From assembly GCF_003073045.1 (NCBI RefSeq), contig NC_037594.1, forward strand, positions 29,314,737-29,378,736: a stretch of DNA of 64,000 nt, in the 5' to 3' direction. Position 1 is the stretch's first letter, and every line of letters starts with the position of its first letter. The DNA is from Pomacea canaliculata. Taxonomy: Eukaryota > Mollusca > Gastropoda > Architaenioglossa > Ampullariidae. A model generated the notes under the pieces. It worked only from the letters and a program-made list of their open reading frames with translations. It was not told the DNA's origin and did no database searches. Below, piece by piece: positions 1 through 13,178 of the stretch. A program made the position numbers and the translations under genes.

Positions 1-1922
1 ATGTTCGCACAATCATATCTTTATTGAAAGTAAGCAGCCATGCTGGAAGTCCTCCCTAACAGATAAAATCATATCAGCAATCTCTGCATCTCATATCCCC
101 AAGTTTATCGTTTAATCTTTTCCAACAGCTATAAAACTAAAAACAACTATAAAACTGACAAATCTTTAAGTGAAAAATTGTACTAAAGGGACACATGTAT
201 ATATACATGCATGCACACACACATACAAAATAAAATGAATGGTAAATTAAGAGTTATTTCATATTGTTTTCAAAATCTAAATGGTTTATAAATAAAAAGA
301 GAGTTGTATCATTTGTTAATTCGGCATCATTAACTGGCTTCACATCATTTTGGTTTCCACTAGATTTTTGCTTCTGATGCTTCCATTAATTATGCACAGT
401 CTCATGCTTCAGTAAAACACACACATATATGTATCCTACAATATTGGATTAATAATATTACATATTGTAAACGTACAAACTCCACTTCTGCACATATGTA
501 TGGTCCAAGTCGCAATAACACAAGCAGTCCAGCCTCATGGGCAAGGGAGAGAAATTTTGGAAGATCAACAATGCCAGTGAAAGTGTAATTATCAGGCACA
601 ACTTCATGCATGTTCCATGGGACATATCTATCAACATAAAACATCTCATTTTTTTATTACAGCATTACAACTTAAATTTCTCAAAGCTAGTTAAAGTTAA
701 AAAAATATTTTAATCCAATCCATAATATGTATAAAAATATTACCTCATTAATCTTTCAGGGGTGTCTGATAATATAGTAGTAGTAACAATAAATGTATTT
801 ATATAGCTTTTGGATGTTGTGTTTTCTCATAAGCTCTTCTATCTTTTACTTTCAATAGAGTATTTTATAAATTACATGATATTCAACACATGAATTTACT
901 CATGTACTTTAATGTAACTAAGTGTTCTGAGAATGTTTAAGGTAGACTATAAAGGCTAAGCTATGATGTTTGGTAGATTAGGTTTAGATTTTGGTGGATT
1001 AAAAGCAGTTTTGACTTATGATATTTAAAAGTTACTATAAATTATCAGAATATAAGCCCACTGTAAGTTGAAAAGTATTGATCTATACCGTCGGGGTGTC
1101 AATGCATTAATATATGAGTCCAAATGCTCATTAGGCAAATCCATAGACTTTTGTGACATGGATTTGACTTTTTGCTAATCTAAGCCTAATGTGTGAAAAA
1201 GTTGTATAGTCTATAACATCTTTAATATGTCTGGGTATCATGATCTTTATAAAAATCTGACTGGTGATGAGTGTAGGCCTTTATCTCAAGAATGGAAGGT
1301 GCATGCACATTCACTCAGATTTGGGAAAATTGTATAGATATATCCAGTCATCAGGAAAAAGCCATTTGCATTCTGCTAAATCTTAAAAAAAAAACATTTT
1401 TAATGAAGTTATGGGATGAAGTATAGGAAAATTTTCATCTTGACTGCCATGGATCAGAGTGGAAGAACATACGTTTGTACAGCGTTTATTCCTGCTGCCC
1501 TCATTTTCAGAAATCTGTCTTTCCAGTAATAAGGATGCACTCGGAAATAGTGAATGCTTCCGGACACGTAACGGAACGGCTTCCCATCCTTTAGGAATGT
1601 CGAATTATTGTAGTCAATGGTGAAAGTATTGCCAACCTGTAATTAATAGTCATTAATTAATGCTCAATTGTGTGGTCAGATAATCACAAGTGCTTATTTT
1701 CTCCACTTTTACGTTCAGTATTCAATACCACTTTGAAAGGTCATTATCTTTACATTTAAATTTTGACATGATCTTTTCCTAAAAAAAATACCTAATATAA
1801 GACTTAATATAAATCTATGCGGCAATGGTGTATGTCATGCAGTACAGACGAAAAAATCTTACAACTGAGACGGCCAAAAACAATGGAAGGTAAGCGATGA
1901 ACCCATGTAGTGTAACAGCCAT
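1..1922 (-). CDS. GLB1: beta-galactosidase (GH35) paralogue B, 5' part, runs off left edge
   Basis: Lysosomal-type beta-galactosidase removes terminal beta-galactose from glycolipids and glycans. Four exons read on the minus strand: 1922-1863, 1636-1473, 627-477 and 55-1 (continues outside). Exon 1 encodes a 20-residue signal peptide starting MAVTLHGF and ending LAVSV. Exons 2-4 give the GH35 N-terminal barrel: [48 protein letters not shown] and GGLPAWL. Phases close at each junction (0, 2, 0) and match the homologous exons of the neighbouring plus-strand GLB1 (both third exons are 151 bp). The motif ICAEVEF has Val where the neighbour (ICGEWEF) and human GLB1 have Trp. The catalytic acid/base and nucleophile exons lie outside the window, so activity cannot be judged. 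No stop interrupts the visible exons. Confidence 0.92.
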
Positions 1923-2865
1923 ATTGTGGTTCAATTTTTTTTTTATAAATTTCGTTTGGCAACAATTGATTACATTGTGATAACCTTAGACCGCCAAGTC
2001 AGTGAACTAGAATGGCGCAGACACTCACTTCCGGTACAGGCAGAAAGCGCAGTCCGACTGGTTGATATGAAGAATCGTTTTATAGGAGTGTCTATTTTGT
2101 TACCTTACTGTGCACATGCATCTCAGACTGATGAACACGAATTAATTAAAGGTGGTCATGATTATGTTCGTGAAATTCTGCTAAGCACAGCTGATACGTG
2201 GGATGTACGTTAAACAAGTTTGAAAAAGTTTTATAAGTGGCGGTTGATAAGGATAGTGCCAACGATTTATTCTTAAAGTTTTTAAATGGTCTCATATGTC
2301 TTCATTACAAAGCTGTAATCATGGACGTGGGATATTAGTTCATGCTGTAACGGAGATAGAATCATCAGAAATGCATGGTGCTTGCCCTATGAAGATCCCC
2401 CAGGCAGTGCCTGGACTTCGAAAGTTATTCCTTCTCGATCTAAATTAATGTGATCATCGTTTGCCGTGACTGAGATCGACTGATCGAGGTAGCCTTCTTC
2501 GCTGCTAAGTTCAGAAAAGTGTTCGATGACACTAAAAACATACTGAAATGCCCAGAAGAATGCCTACGTCGGCAACATAAATGAATTATGAATTCATTAT
2601 GAATCACATTATGAATGTGATGTGCATGCGATCATGTATGACTTTAATCGAGCTGGTATGATTGACTGCAACACGACTGCCTGTGGGTTGATATATATAA
2701 TCGAGCTGCAACTGAATTGCCCTCTAGGGATTAATAAAGTATTATCTTATCTTATCTTATCTATCTTATAAAGTAATCGCGGTTGTACAGAGAAGTCGAT
2801 AGAAGGGGGCGTTGACCCATGTGATTTTTATGTGACTTAAATTTTTTACCACGTGACTGGACAAA
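1923..2865. promoter_or_regulatory. intergenic region between divergent GLB1 start codons
   Basis: These 943 bp separate the two GLB1 ATGs (1922 minus, 2866 plus) and must hold both 5' UTRs and promoters. No clear TATA box or CpG island is visible. A 95-codon open frame at 1926-2213 (+) resembles nothing I recognise. The right end carries a LINE-like tail (see 2690-2772), so part of the interval is repeat-derived. Confidence 0.55.
2690..2772 (+). repeat. LINE-like 3' tail with TTATC repeats
   Basis: A phrase reading roughly 'gaattgccctctagggatta' is followed by 'ataaagtattatc' and then several copies of TTATC. This form (gene-terminal phrase, AATAAA-like signal, short pentamer repeat) is typical of invertebrate RTE/L2-type LINE or SINE 3' ends. 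A related tail occurs near 35258-35292. The upstream extent of the copy is not clear. Confidence 0.5.
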
Positions 2866-5800
2866 ATGGAAGTGTGCAGGGTGTTCGTTGCTGGAAAGAT
2901 TTTACTAGTTTTCCTTACAGTTATCTTTGGTTTTGTGAGTGTTTCAACTGTTTACAACTATTTTCATTAGTAAATCAATACATATATGTAAAAATTCCAC
3001 ATTACAGAGTGATACTGAGATCTTCTTATTGTGAAAAATGGCAGGGCTTCGATTTACTATAGTTTATTAAAAGGTGTAAAAATATCAGAGATCTATACGT
3101 ACAGAATTAAAGCCTTGAGTCGGTACTGAAGGCCGGATACGGAATTCAAAATATTATAATTTAAAAGCTGTTTAAAGCTATTTCAAGTTTCACTTTGACA
3201 TATTATAGTTTAATTTTACCAAAGTAATGTAATCAACCATGCTTACAGCAATAATATCTGAATTCATATAATTTTTTTTTTAATCTTAGTGTTTGCACAG
3301 AAATATAAATGAACACCTTCACCATTAAAAATTATGTGTTTCAAGCCACCATAATCTTAATTTTATTTTTCTTTAGGCGGAGTGTAGGAACTTTACCATT
3401 GATTATGCAAACAACACTTTTGCGAAAGATGGAATCCCTTTCCGCTATGTGTCGGGTAGCATCCATTACCAACGAATTCATCCAGATTACTGGCAAGACA
3501 GGTTGATGAAGATTAGAGCAAGTGGTCTCAATGCAATTCAAACGTAAGTAAAACACTTCAGTGGCTGTGATTAAAGTCAAATTATATTTATGAACATTCT
3601 ACATTTTAAAATTTAAAGGAAAAAAATCAAATTCCTCTGTCATCCGATTCACAGAATGTAGAATTTATGTAAAGAAAAGGTATCTTCCCCATAAAATCCG
3701 GATAAGACTATTTTGTATAGTTGAAATATGCAACTTTGAATGTAAAGCTTGTGAGTAAGCAATTTATTTTTGTCACTGTAGTATATGTTGTTCTTTAAAA
3801 AAATCATTTAATTGTTCTCTTGTTTTGTAGCTATGTACCATGGAACGTACATGAGGTGGCTCCTGATCAATACAACTTCACAGGATGGTCAGACCTTCCT
3901 CGATTTTTGAGCTTGGCTAATGAGCAGGGTTTGGTTGTGCTTTTAAGGCTAGGACCATACATATGTGGTGAATGGGAGTTTGTAAGTTGAAAATAACTTT
4001 TATCAAATTACTTTTAACAATTATATATTTCTTCGAACTAAAACTGTATATGAATTGATTGCAACATTTTCAATTGCTTTGGACTTAAGTGTGAATCAAA
4101 GGCCAGTTTCATAATGCCAGAATGGCTATCAGCAGCAATTAAAATAGAAGGATATTCGAAATACTCAACCTTCATGATACCAAATAACCACATTTGGAAG
4201 ATGACCAGTTATCATTTGAAAAGCAAAATTTAAGAGTTTTACTCAAGTTTTCCAATGCCACTTAAAATGGTCAAACATTTAAAACTATTTCTCTGCTATA
4301 TTTAAGTTACATGAATTTTGAGTTGCAACGTTTTACAGGGTGGGTTTCCAGCTTGGCTTCCAACATTAAAAAAGAACATGATTCTACGCTCGTCAGATCC
4401 TAGTAAGTAATTGTTAAAAACTGAAAGTATTGTAGGTAAATACCAAAAAATTCACTTCAGTTATCTGAGCTAACTTTAAAAAATAAGTTTTACAATTGTC
4501 GATTATTTTTCACATATGCAGACAATGTTTTGCATTAGGTACCATAAAGTTTGTTTGTGTATATCTATTTGTATTTTGCATTTTGCAGTGGAGATCTAGC
4601 ACTAGATGGATTTATGCCTTCAGCCATATCTAATCACATGTCCTTTCATTTTTGCAGCATACCTGGACCGAGTGGACAAATGGTTTACAGTTTTGCTGAC
4701 TACTGTAAAACCATTCTTATATGAAAATGGTGGACCAGTTGTTATGGTTCAGGTTATTATCAAAAAATGTGTTGTTTTAATACAGCATAAATTTAAGTTC
4801 TCTTTTTCTTACAAAAGCAATAATACATTTGAATTATGTGCATTAAAAAAAAGCAACATGTAATAATTAAATTGCTAGTGCTAGCCTCAGTCATTCATGA
4901 TATTTGTTCTTTATTTCCTTAACCATAGAACTCAAAAGAAGTGGATGCACATTATCAAAAGTGCTGAAAGCAAGCGTTAATGAATTAGGCATATGCATCT
5001 GCTTCCACATTAAATTTTAATCTCTATTAATGCATCACAGTGTAGGATGGCTTTAAAACTAAGAACACAATGAGGTTATTCAGCCTCTCTGAATTGCTAA
5101 TCTGTATACAATCCACATTCCCAGATGAAGGTGGGAGCTGCTTTCTAATTGAGCAGCTGTTATTTTTGTATGCACGTTAATGTCTTTCCAGATTGAGAAT
5201 GAATATGGGAGCTACTTCACGTGTGATAGCAATTACATGCATTTTCTCTACAACAAAGTGCGCCTCATTCTTGGCAACAACATTGTTGTCTACACAACTG
5301 ATGGTGATGGGGATGGTTATCTCAAATGTGGCACTATTAAAGAAGCATATGCCACTGTCGACTTTGGTATTACGTGTGAGTTTATGATTTTTTTTACTCC
5401 TGCATATGTATAATGGATTTAGAACATATGACACAGGAAAGGATCATATATGAATCATTGAAAGGTGGTGACATGAACAAAATATTAAAAGAGAGGTCAG
5501 TGTCCTCTTTTGTCTCAAAAGTTTAGGCAGATTACTATAAATTATTGATATTACATGCTTGCATACAAGAATCAAAATGGATATTTTTTGTTTGCATTAT
5601 ACAGTCAATCCAGAAAATGCTTTTAAGCCTCAAAGGGATCATGAGCCAAAAGGTCCTTTGGTAGGTACATCACTTAATATGTAATTCTTGATTAGTACCT
5701 CAGGTCAAACTCCTTTTTCAGAATTCTTTATCACTTCATTTTCACAAACATGAGTAAAGGATCACAACTATCTTGTACATAACTAAAATTTTGGCATTGG

Positions 5801-8800
5801 GATTTTTTTTTAATGTCTTGCATATAAGCAGTAATCGATATGTGAAGATCCTTAGTCAGAACCATTCTTTTTGTTTTTTGTAAACTCTGAGAGTTTTATG
5901 CATAGTATCTGTCTTGTATACAAGAGGGTGGAAATGTCAAGGAACTCAAGTATCTTTTGTCAAAAGGATCAGTTTTATTGTCATAAATTCTGTTTGCATC
6001 TTACCCTTTTCTAAGTTTTTACTTAGTAAACAAACATTCAAACCACTTATGCATTGCATGTTCTTTATTCTGTTTTCATTTTACAGGTGAACTCTGAGTT
6101 TTATACAGGTTGGTTGGACCACTGGGGCAGTAGCCATTCAACAACAAAAATAACAGATGTTGCCAAGTCTTTGGACATGCTACTAAACTATGGGGCCAAT
6201 GTTAACATGTCAGTATAGCCATATGATTAGTAATCATGATGCTGAATAAACCATGTTGGCAGACAGCAAAATTTCTCAAGACAAACTTGTTTCAGAAATG
6301 TTTTGCAAATGACTTGGCTTAGATCATTAAAAGATGCAAAACATATTAAAAACATATTAAAACTAAATTTGAGCAAATAATTCCATTATGTTCCCACTGT
6401 ACTAGCTTTCAAACACAATCATATTTACGAAAGTCAAACTAATTTTATGTGGTGCCATCAAATGTCATCAAATAGGAGGGACGAGTGCTTATGTAGGTTA
6501 GGTTAATTTTCAAAATTATTCACCATGTATACATGTTTTATCCTGAATCTACAGAGTTCAAGATGACACTCTTTTTGACAATATTTTCTTTTCTGATAGG
6601 TACATGTTTGAAGGTGGAACTAACTTTGGCTTCATGAATGGGGCAAATGGCCCATCCCTCCAACCTGTACCAACAAGTTACGATTATGATGCTCCACTGA
6701 ACGAATCAGGGGATGCCACAGAGAAATTTTATGCTGTCAGAGACATTGTATCAAAGGTACCTCTTATTTGCAAAGATTGCAACATTATTGCTAAACATTT
6801 TCATTCATTTCTGATATGAAATTTATTTCATTCTCTTTGTCCACCCTGAAAATTTTGGATTCAATGTTAGAATAATTTAAATATGTATTTCATTGATTGA
6901 AATTTTATGTTGAAGCATTGAATAAAACAGGAAGAAATTTGATAGAGAGTCATCCTCACACTTTTCTTGACTTGAAGAAAGATATTTAAAGTTTAATAGC
7001 AGTTGTAAACATGTTTTTTGCAGTATTTAGTTCTTCCACCTGGACCTGTGCCTCCAGATACACTAAAGGGAAATTATGGACAGACTAATATGGTGTTTGT
7101 GAGTTCTGCTACATCTTTTCTTAGTATTTGAAGTGGTTTTGTGTTTATTCTGTTTGCACTTTGTAGATGTATACATCTACTTGGCATTTTAGGTTTGGTA
7201 GCATGGTAGAATTGATATTGGAAATTACTTACAAATACCCTGTACCATCTTGTGATCTCCACCAGTTTCCACAATTTAAGAAGAAAATTTGAGATGGATT
7301 TTGCAGTAATTATAATTAAAGAATGAGTTGGCTTGCATGAGGTTCTCGATCTGAAGAAATTTTGCTAAAGATATACTTGTTGTATTGTTTGCCTACTATT
7401 TTAAGCTGCATTTTATATTGTGGATTCCCATTTTTATTATTCTGTACCAAATTTGCATTGTGAAAAAACAATAGGGATATCAGTGTAAATATTTGATGTG
7501 TTTACTTCCTGCAAGTACACTTTTATAACCTTAAAGGTGTATTTAAAAAAAAAAGCCTTATTTTGGTCAGGTATCTACTATTCAAGATGCCTTGTCCACA
7601 CTGTGTCCAGAGGGTCCTATAAACTCTATTTACCCTCTGTCAATGGAAGAAGTTCAGCATGTGAGTATGGGTAGTAGAATTCTGGATTATTATCTCTCTC
7701 TCCGCCATCGTTAATCTTTATTTTTGTCTTCTTCCCACCTTATATTCTCCCTTCAATACTTTTTTCACCTTGATTTTCTGCAGGTCTTGTTTCTTTGTTT
7801 GAAAAACTGTATCGAATGGAAAAGAATTTGCAAGAACTATGTTGTTCTGAAAGAGATCCTTCTTTTTTAAGTATCAATACTGATTTACTGATTTATTTCA
7901 GAGAACAAAATTCTTTCTGTAATGTTCTCGATTTTTTTCAATTTTGATAATAAAATATAAGCACCTCTTTTATGGTGGCATTCTTGTGTCTCTACAACTC
8001 TGAGAATGACAACAACTGGATAAACTGACTTTTGGTTCTTTCATTTTCAGTACTATGGCTTTATCCTGTATCGATATAAGTTGAAAACCAGTGTGCAAAA
8101 TGGACTTCTGGAAACAGACGGAGTCAGAGATCGGGGTTATGTAATGGTAGACCAGGTATGGTGGTGCAATAAACATTTTATAAATATTTTTCATTTATAT
8201 ATGTATTGATTTATTGGTATTGTAAAATTATTACTGGACAGAATGATTTAGATTCTACTATGTAAACTCTGATCTCATTCATTTTCATCTAATGCTGGCA
8301 ATGTCCACCTTAAAATAATACGAGTGTGTTTGTTGGCTTAAAATCATAAATGATATGTAAGCCTTTAGTACACGCATCTTGGGGCAGAATGATGCTTTTT
8401 GTCCATCATCAGTAAAGAGAAAGAAGATACTTGTCCATAAATGTGAAAATAACACTTGTCTGCAGTTGTGAAAGAAAAAAAAAGCGGTTCCAGTAAAGAG
8501 TGTACTAAAGGCGAAATGCCTCTTTTTCTTCAGAATAGTAATTATGATATAATTGCTCATGCTAGAGGTCAAGTGCTTTTTAACATTTTGAAGTGTTGCC
8601 TTTTTCCTACCCAACATTTTTTCTTTCAAACAGCTACCAATGGGAATTTTAAACCGAAACATAGTAACAAAGGTCAACGTAACAGGATCACCTCTGCAGT
8701 ATCTTGACATTCTTGTTGAAAATCAAGGACGTATTGGTTATTCTTCATCAATCAATAACAATACAAAGGTATATTGACTACTCAGAAAGATTTTGTTCTC

Positions 8801-10172
8801 ACAATTATCATCGTTGTTGTTTCCAGTGCAGTTCTTAACATGACAATAGTTATTGTGCAGGAGGAGGAGAATACTAGTCTACTGAGGTTGAAGTTATCGA
8901 CTGTATGTCTATTTTTTTTGCAGGGTATAATTTCTAATGTCACACTTAATGGTGAGGTGCTTACTGGATGGGAAATCTATCCTATTCACTTTGAATACAT
9001 TGTAGCTGTGTCCAAATCTTTGCTAAGGTAAGAAATGGAATTATTCCAAATTCAAAAGTCTTTGAAGAAGTGAAATGAAGAGAAAATTCACAATATAGTC
9101 AAACGTCCTTCCTTGTTAGCAAGGCATCAGCATTTTTCATTGTGGTTTTTATCCTTTAAAGTTGTTGGTTTTTGGGTTGTTTTTTTTTTTGCCTACCTTC
9201 ACCTCCAATTTCTTAGTGAGAAAACTAGACAAATTTCCAAAATCACATATATTTAAATACTAAGGGATTGAGATTATCATTTGTGAGGAAACTTACAAAG
9301 ATTTGTATCCAAGATTTTAGAATTGTTCACTTGTTCTATTCCATGTACATTCTGATACTGGAGGCAAGTTATTTAATTTTTATCATTTAATGAAAGCGAT
9401 ATATTTATATAGAGTTTGGTTGCATGCATACATGTATAGGTCAAGGCCTAAAGTGTCAGGAAATCTGAAGACGCCTTCAATATATAAGGGCAAAATTAAT
9501 ATAATTGATGCACCAGATGAACCCAGAGACACCTTTTTGGATATGAGACCTTGGGTAAAGGTAGGAAACATTTATGGTCTGTTTAGATATTATATGGCTG
9601 TAGCAAAATGAAAGTGTGTTATACTGTTCATTAATCATGACATGTTTCAGGGCTTCTGCTAAGGCTAAACAGATTTTAACAAATTTGAATATTGACAGAA
9701 TTGAAGGGGTCCTCCGAATTAAATGTACACAATAAGCAGAAGCCCTGATGTTTTCTGCAATAGTAGTACCCTCAAAATACTATTAAAGGAGTAAGAATCG
9801 TTGGGACAGTTTGATAGTGTACTGGTAAAAATGTTGCTTGTCACTACTACAGTTACCCTATAGTCCTGGATTTAGATCTCAGGACACATGTACTTCTAAA
9901 TATGACCCTTGTTGAAATGTTTTATGCTTTGATATTTTCAGGGTCAGGCATTTGTGAATAACTTTAATCTGGGTCGTTACTGGCCTCTGGAAGGTCCCCA
10001 GGTTACTTTATATGTTCCAGCCCCAGAGCTGAAAAAAGCAGGAGACAATGAGCTGTTTCTTTTTGAACTTGAAAACTCTCCATGTGATAATAGTGATTCC
10101 TGTTCAGTAACCTTCACTGACACTCCATACATCAATGCTCCACCTCATCCAAAAAAAACTTTCAAGCAGTAA
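2866..10172 (+). CDS. GLB1: beta-galactosidase (GH35), complete, 16 exons
   Basis: Lysosomal exo-beta-galactosidase. Exons: 2866-2934, 3377-3543, 3831-3981, 4339-4402, 4658-4752, 5192-5375, 5605-5660, 6087-6208, 6600-6756, 7024-7098, 7571-7660, 8051-8155, 8634-8768, 8924-9027, 9440-9560 and 9942-10172. They total 1926 nt (641 aa), and every phase closes; human GLB1 is about 677 aa. Residues 1-23 ([20 protein letters not shown]...) form a signal peptide. The GH35 barrel follows, with [10 protein letters not shown], the acid/base motif IENEYGS (Glu186) and the nucleophile motif NSEFYTGW (Glu266). Further conserved blocks are [28 protein letters not shown] and, near the C-terminus, [13 protein letters not shown]. 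All donors are GT. It lies head to head with paralogue B and all catalytic motifs look intact. Confidence 0.97.
9648..9747. mobile_element. 100-bp MITE with 13-bp inverted ends
   Basis: The left end is CAGGGCTTCTGCT and the right end is its exact reverse complement. Both are flanked by ATGTTT (9642-9647 and 9748-9753), a likely 6-bp target duplication. The element lies in the last intron of GLB1 and has no coding capacity. The superfamily is uncertain: CAGGG ends suggest hAT, but hAT duplications are usually 8 bp. Confidence 0.75.
9806..9905 (+). repeat. tRNA-like SINE head, partial
   Basis: An A-box-like stretch (TAGTGTACTGG) and a B-box-like stretch (GGATTTAGATCTC) are spaced as in a tRNA-derived SINE. 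The sequence resembles the head of the copy at 49588-49885. It lies in the GLB1 last intron; no clear tail or target duplication was found. Confidence 0.4.
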
Positions 10173-12409
10173 AACCTTTTGTGGAAAACTGGGCATCTCA
10201 CAAAGTGCACTGAAAATGTCATTATCTTTTGAAAAGATTATTCTTTCATTTCTTATAGTCTGATGAAAGAAAAGTGTAATTTGACATATTTTACAATGCA
10301 CTTCATATGACGAGCACATAGTTTGCAGTTTAAAAATGTTCCTGTTTTTTTTACTAACCCTGTTTTTGAGGGTTATCATTTAGGGTACAGTGTATTTCAT
10401 AAACTAATGTATACAATTTGCTTACAAGTTTACTCTTTTGTATCTGCCAGTATTGTATAAATTTATTATCTTTATAACATTTAACACTTTTTATGACAGT
10501 ATGACAGTCTTACCATATCATAGACAAAAGCTGCAATTTGAAGGTGTATAGAGTATGCATAGACAGTTTAAAGATCTACAATTTTGCTAAAAATAAATAT
10601 AGATAATCCCATCAAAAATTAATTGAGGATGGTGATACGTATAGTGTACTATATGTGTTATCTCTGATGTGAAAGAAGATTAAATACATGTTGACTGCCA
10701 TGTTTGATGAGGTTGGTAAAATCCTTCACAAGAAATATCAGCTAGATAATCCAACTATGATGGAAATCGTCCTTAATTTTGTTATATACAAAAATGAGTG
10801 AGATCTCAGGTCCAGCATGATGCGTTCTTAAAATGCAGCGATCATTGGTCTCAGATTTGGAACTCTTTGCTTATATCTCTTCATTTACCCCAAGTACTTT
10901 TTTGTCCATAGACTTATACTGTTAACAATTGGTTATCTCTTATCAGTAGCTCTTGCTAATATTCATGATATATCTAAACCCTTGTTCAAGTAAGCATTAA
11001 AATGGTGCTTCTTTCTAATGTTTGTATGCTATACCAGGACATACAATGAAAAAATTGAATTTGCTAACGGTCATATGAAAAATGTTGTGGTTTGTGATAA
11101 TTCATTTCCAGACTCCATACACCCAGCCTTCAAATTTTCACCAAAACTATGTGTTGTTGGCCATATCATGGTAAAATTTCTGTATAACTATAAATTTTGA
11201 CTGTGATAAATTTCTATTTTTTATACATTTATAGGTAATATATTGATAAACATTCCAAATGTCAACTGCTGCAGTGACTCTCACAAAGATTTTGTCTGTT
11301 GCCATCAAGAATTTAAATTCCCTTTCTCACGAGACACAGAAGTGGGTAGCTTTCTTCATATCATTGAATGAGAGGCTAGGCAAAAGTGGAATGAGTTTTT
11401 TTGTGAGAAAATTCCTTGTATGAGAAAAAATCTGCTCAATATTAGACTGAGAAAATTGCCTCGGCGAAAAAAAAAAAACTCAAAAAGGGAGTGAAGAGAG
11501 TAATGCAGCTACAGCAGCTATGAAGAAAACAGAAACAGTAGTCTGTAATTCATGTTTGATATGGGCTCTGTTAAAATGGAGGCTTTTATCTGGCACAGGA
11601 AACTTCACAACTTACACTGGTGTTGCTAAAGAATTGTCAGAGGGTACAAGATGCTAAATGAGTGGGATTCAAAAATCGAAATAAAAAGGAAGCTAAAAAG
11701 GAAGCATGGCTTGTTGAACTTTGTTATTGGTTTATTTTTGTTTTTGACAAAGCTGATGCTTGTGACCCAACCCAAGTATGAATACAAATTGTTTTAAATC
11801 AAATGTCATTATTCTAACACGCTAACATTTTAATACCTGAAAACATGACGTAGTTAACACTCTATGCGCTATTAGTAACGCAGATTAGCATACAAAAAAA
11901 TAAAAATGTAATAAGATCCCCAAAAAACAATTAAAATTTTCGGAAACTAGGTAGAACAGTATTTAAACACATGATGAAGTAAGGGTGATATGCTCCTGTA
12001 AGCAAACTGATCTGTAAAGGATTAACTGTGTAAAACATTCCTAACTCAAGCTGTTTTTTCTTCTGGATCCCTATAGCACCTCTGTTGTCTGTAGGCTGTT
12101 GAAAAGACCATCTCTTTGATGTTTCCATTGATAGTGTCTGCCTCACAGGCCATTGTGTTTTGGGCAGCAGAATTTGCCTTCATCCTTGAAGATATGCTAG
12201 GGTCTTGGATCTTTTTCAAGTCAAAGTTTGGCTTTGGCAGAGCAGCGTTCTGCTCTGTCAAAGAATTTGGCAATCCAAAAAATGAAATAGTCATATTATC
12301 TTCTAAAGAAAGAAAACAGAAGACAATGCCAAGACTATTGAACCATAAGTCTAATCATGCACCCAAGCAAAGTGGTGTTGAAAGCAGATATGATACATAA
12401 AGTCTATGC
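10173..12409. other. GLB1 3' UTR and unassigned downstream DNA
   Basis: Presumed GLB1 3' UTR with an AATAAA at 10592-10597. The rest is AT-rich with no convincing exon, except a coding-like minus-strand frame at 12046-12294 listed separately. Confidence 0.5.
12046..12294 (-). CDS. 82-aa open frame, unrecognised
   Basis: An ATG-initiated frame beginning MTISFFGLPNSL and ending DPEEKTA. Composition is balanced and hydrophilic, with few of the low-complexity runs seen in chance frames here, but I recognise no family. It could be an unannotated small gene, an exon of a minus-strand gene, or a decayed copy of something. No splice or promoter signal supports it. Confidence 0.2.
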   Translation of the reverse strand: MTISFFGLPNSLTEQNAALPKPNFDLKKIQDPSISSRMKANSAAQNTMACEADTINGNIKEMVFSTAYRQQRCYRDPEEKTA

Positions 12410-12560
12410 TGAAAGTAATCCAGAATCGCATCAACACCACCGCTGAGGAAATGCAGGAGCACCTATGGACCTTTAACTATCGAATCCTGATTATAAAACA
12501 TCTACATTACCAGCGACATCTCTTCCACAACTTTAGAGTGGAGGAAAGAACAAGAAAGGT
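12410..12560 (+). mobile_element. LINE ORF2 (reverse transcriptase) fragment
   Basis: In frame, the plus strand reads LKVIQNRINTTAEEMQEHLW, then a YRILIIKHLHYQRHLFHNF-like run. This follows the reverse-transcriptase fingers region of RTE/CR1-type LINEs common in molluscs (LN-R then NLRIL-EKHLQHQ--LYH-F). Only about 150 bp is recognisable and it is decayed. Confidence 0.55.
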
Positions 12561-13178
12561 ACCCTGAGTTTAAGCTAGAGTGGGTATATGCGCGGCGGAT
12601 GGATGGGCAGAGGAGTGAGGGAGAAAACATATAGTGCATGATTTTAGTAGTCATTAGTCAATGAGGTCCGTGAATGGAAGGAAAGATAATGCCACGGATG
12701 CGTGAATCGTTATGAGAAGGTGAAGAATCATGAGGCTGTATTTTAGGTCTAAGACAGTGTACGTGTACCACTGGCAACGTTTTTATTGTTTTCCTCCACT
12801 CTTCACCCTCCCGCTTCTTGCACCATATTTAAACACCGAAAGCAGAGCACTTGGTGCGAACTTTTATTCATGTATTTATATATAAACATAAATGAGCATA
12901 CAATAGCCTCAATCTATGTACACCACGTTGGGCCTGAAATTTAACTTTGTTGCATAAACTCTTCTGGCACTCAAATGGTAAACCAAAATATATGCTACTG
13001 ATGCAAATACCGCAACCAGAAAGCACACATGCCACACACACACATACAAATAAATAAGTACATAACTAAAACCTGGTCAAGTTTACAAAGCCAAAGGCGC
13101 ATTTAAACTATTAATCTTCTATGTTGAATGTGCAGCTGTGTCAATAAATTCGTTTTAAAGATTATTCAGAAACATCTT

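Noticed and set aside
1926-2213. 95-codon plus-strand frame between the GLB1 genes
   Set aside because: No family, no splice or start context, and it overlaps the likely promoter and repeat-derived DNA.
8285-8710. 141-codon minus-strand frame within GLB1
   Set aside because: AT-rich chance frame overlapping intron 12 and exon 13 of GLB1, with no domain features.
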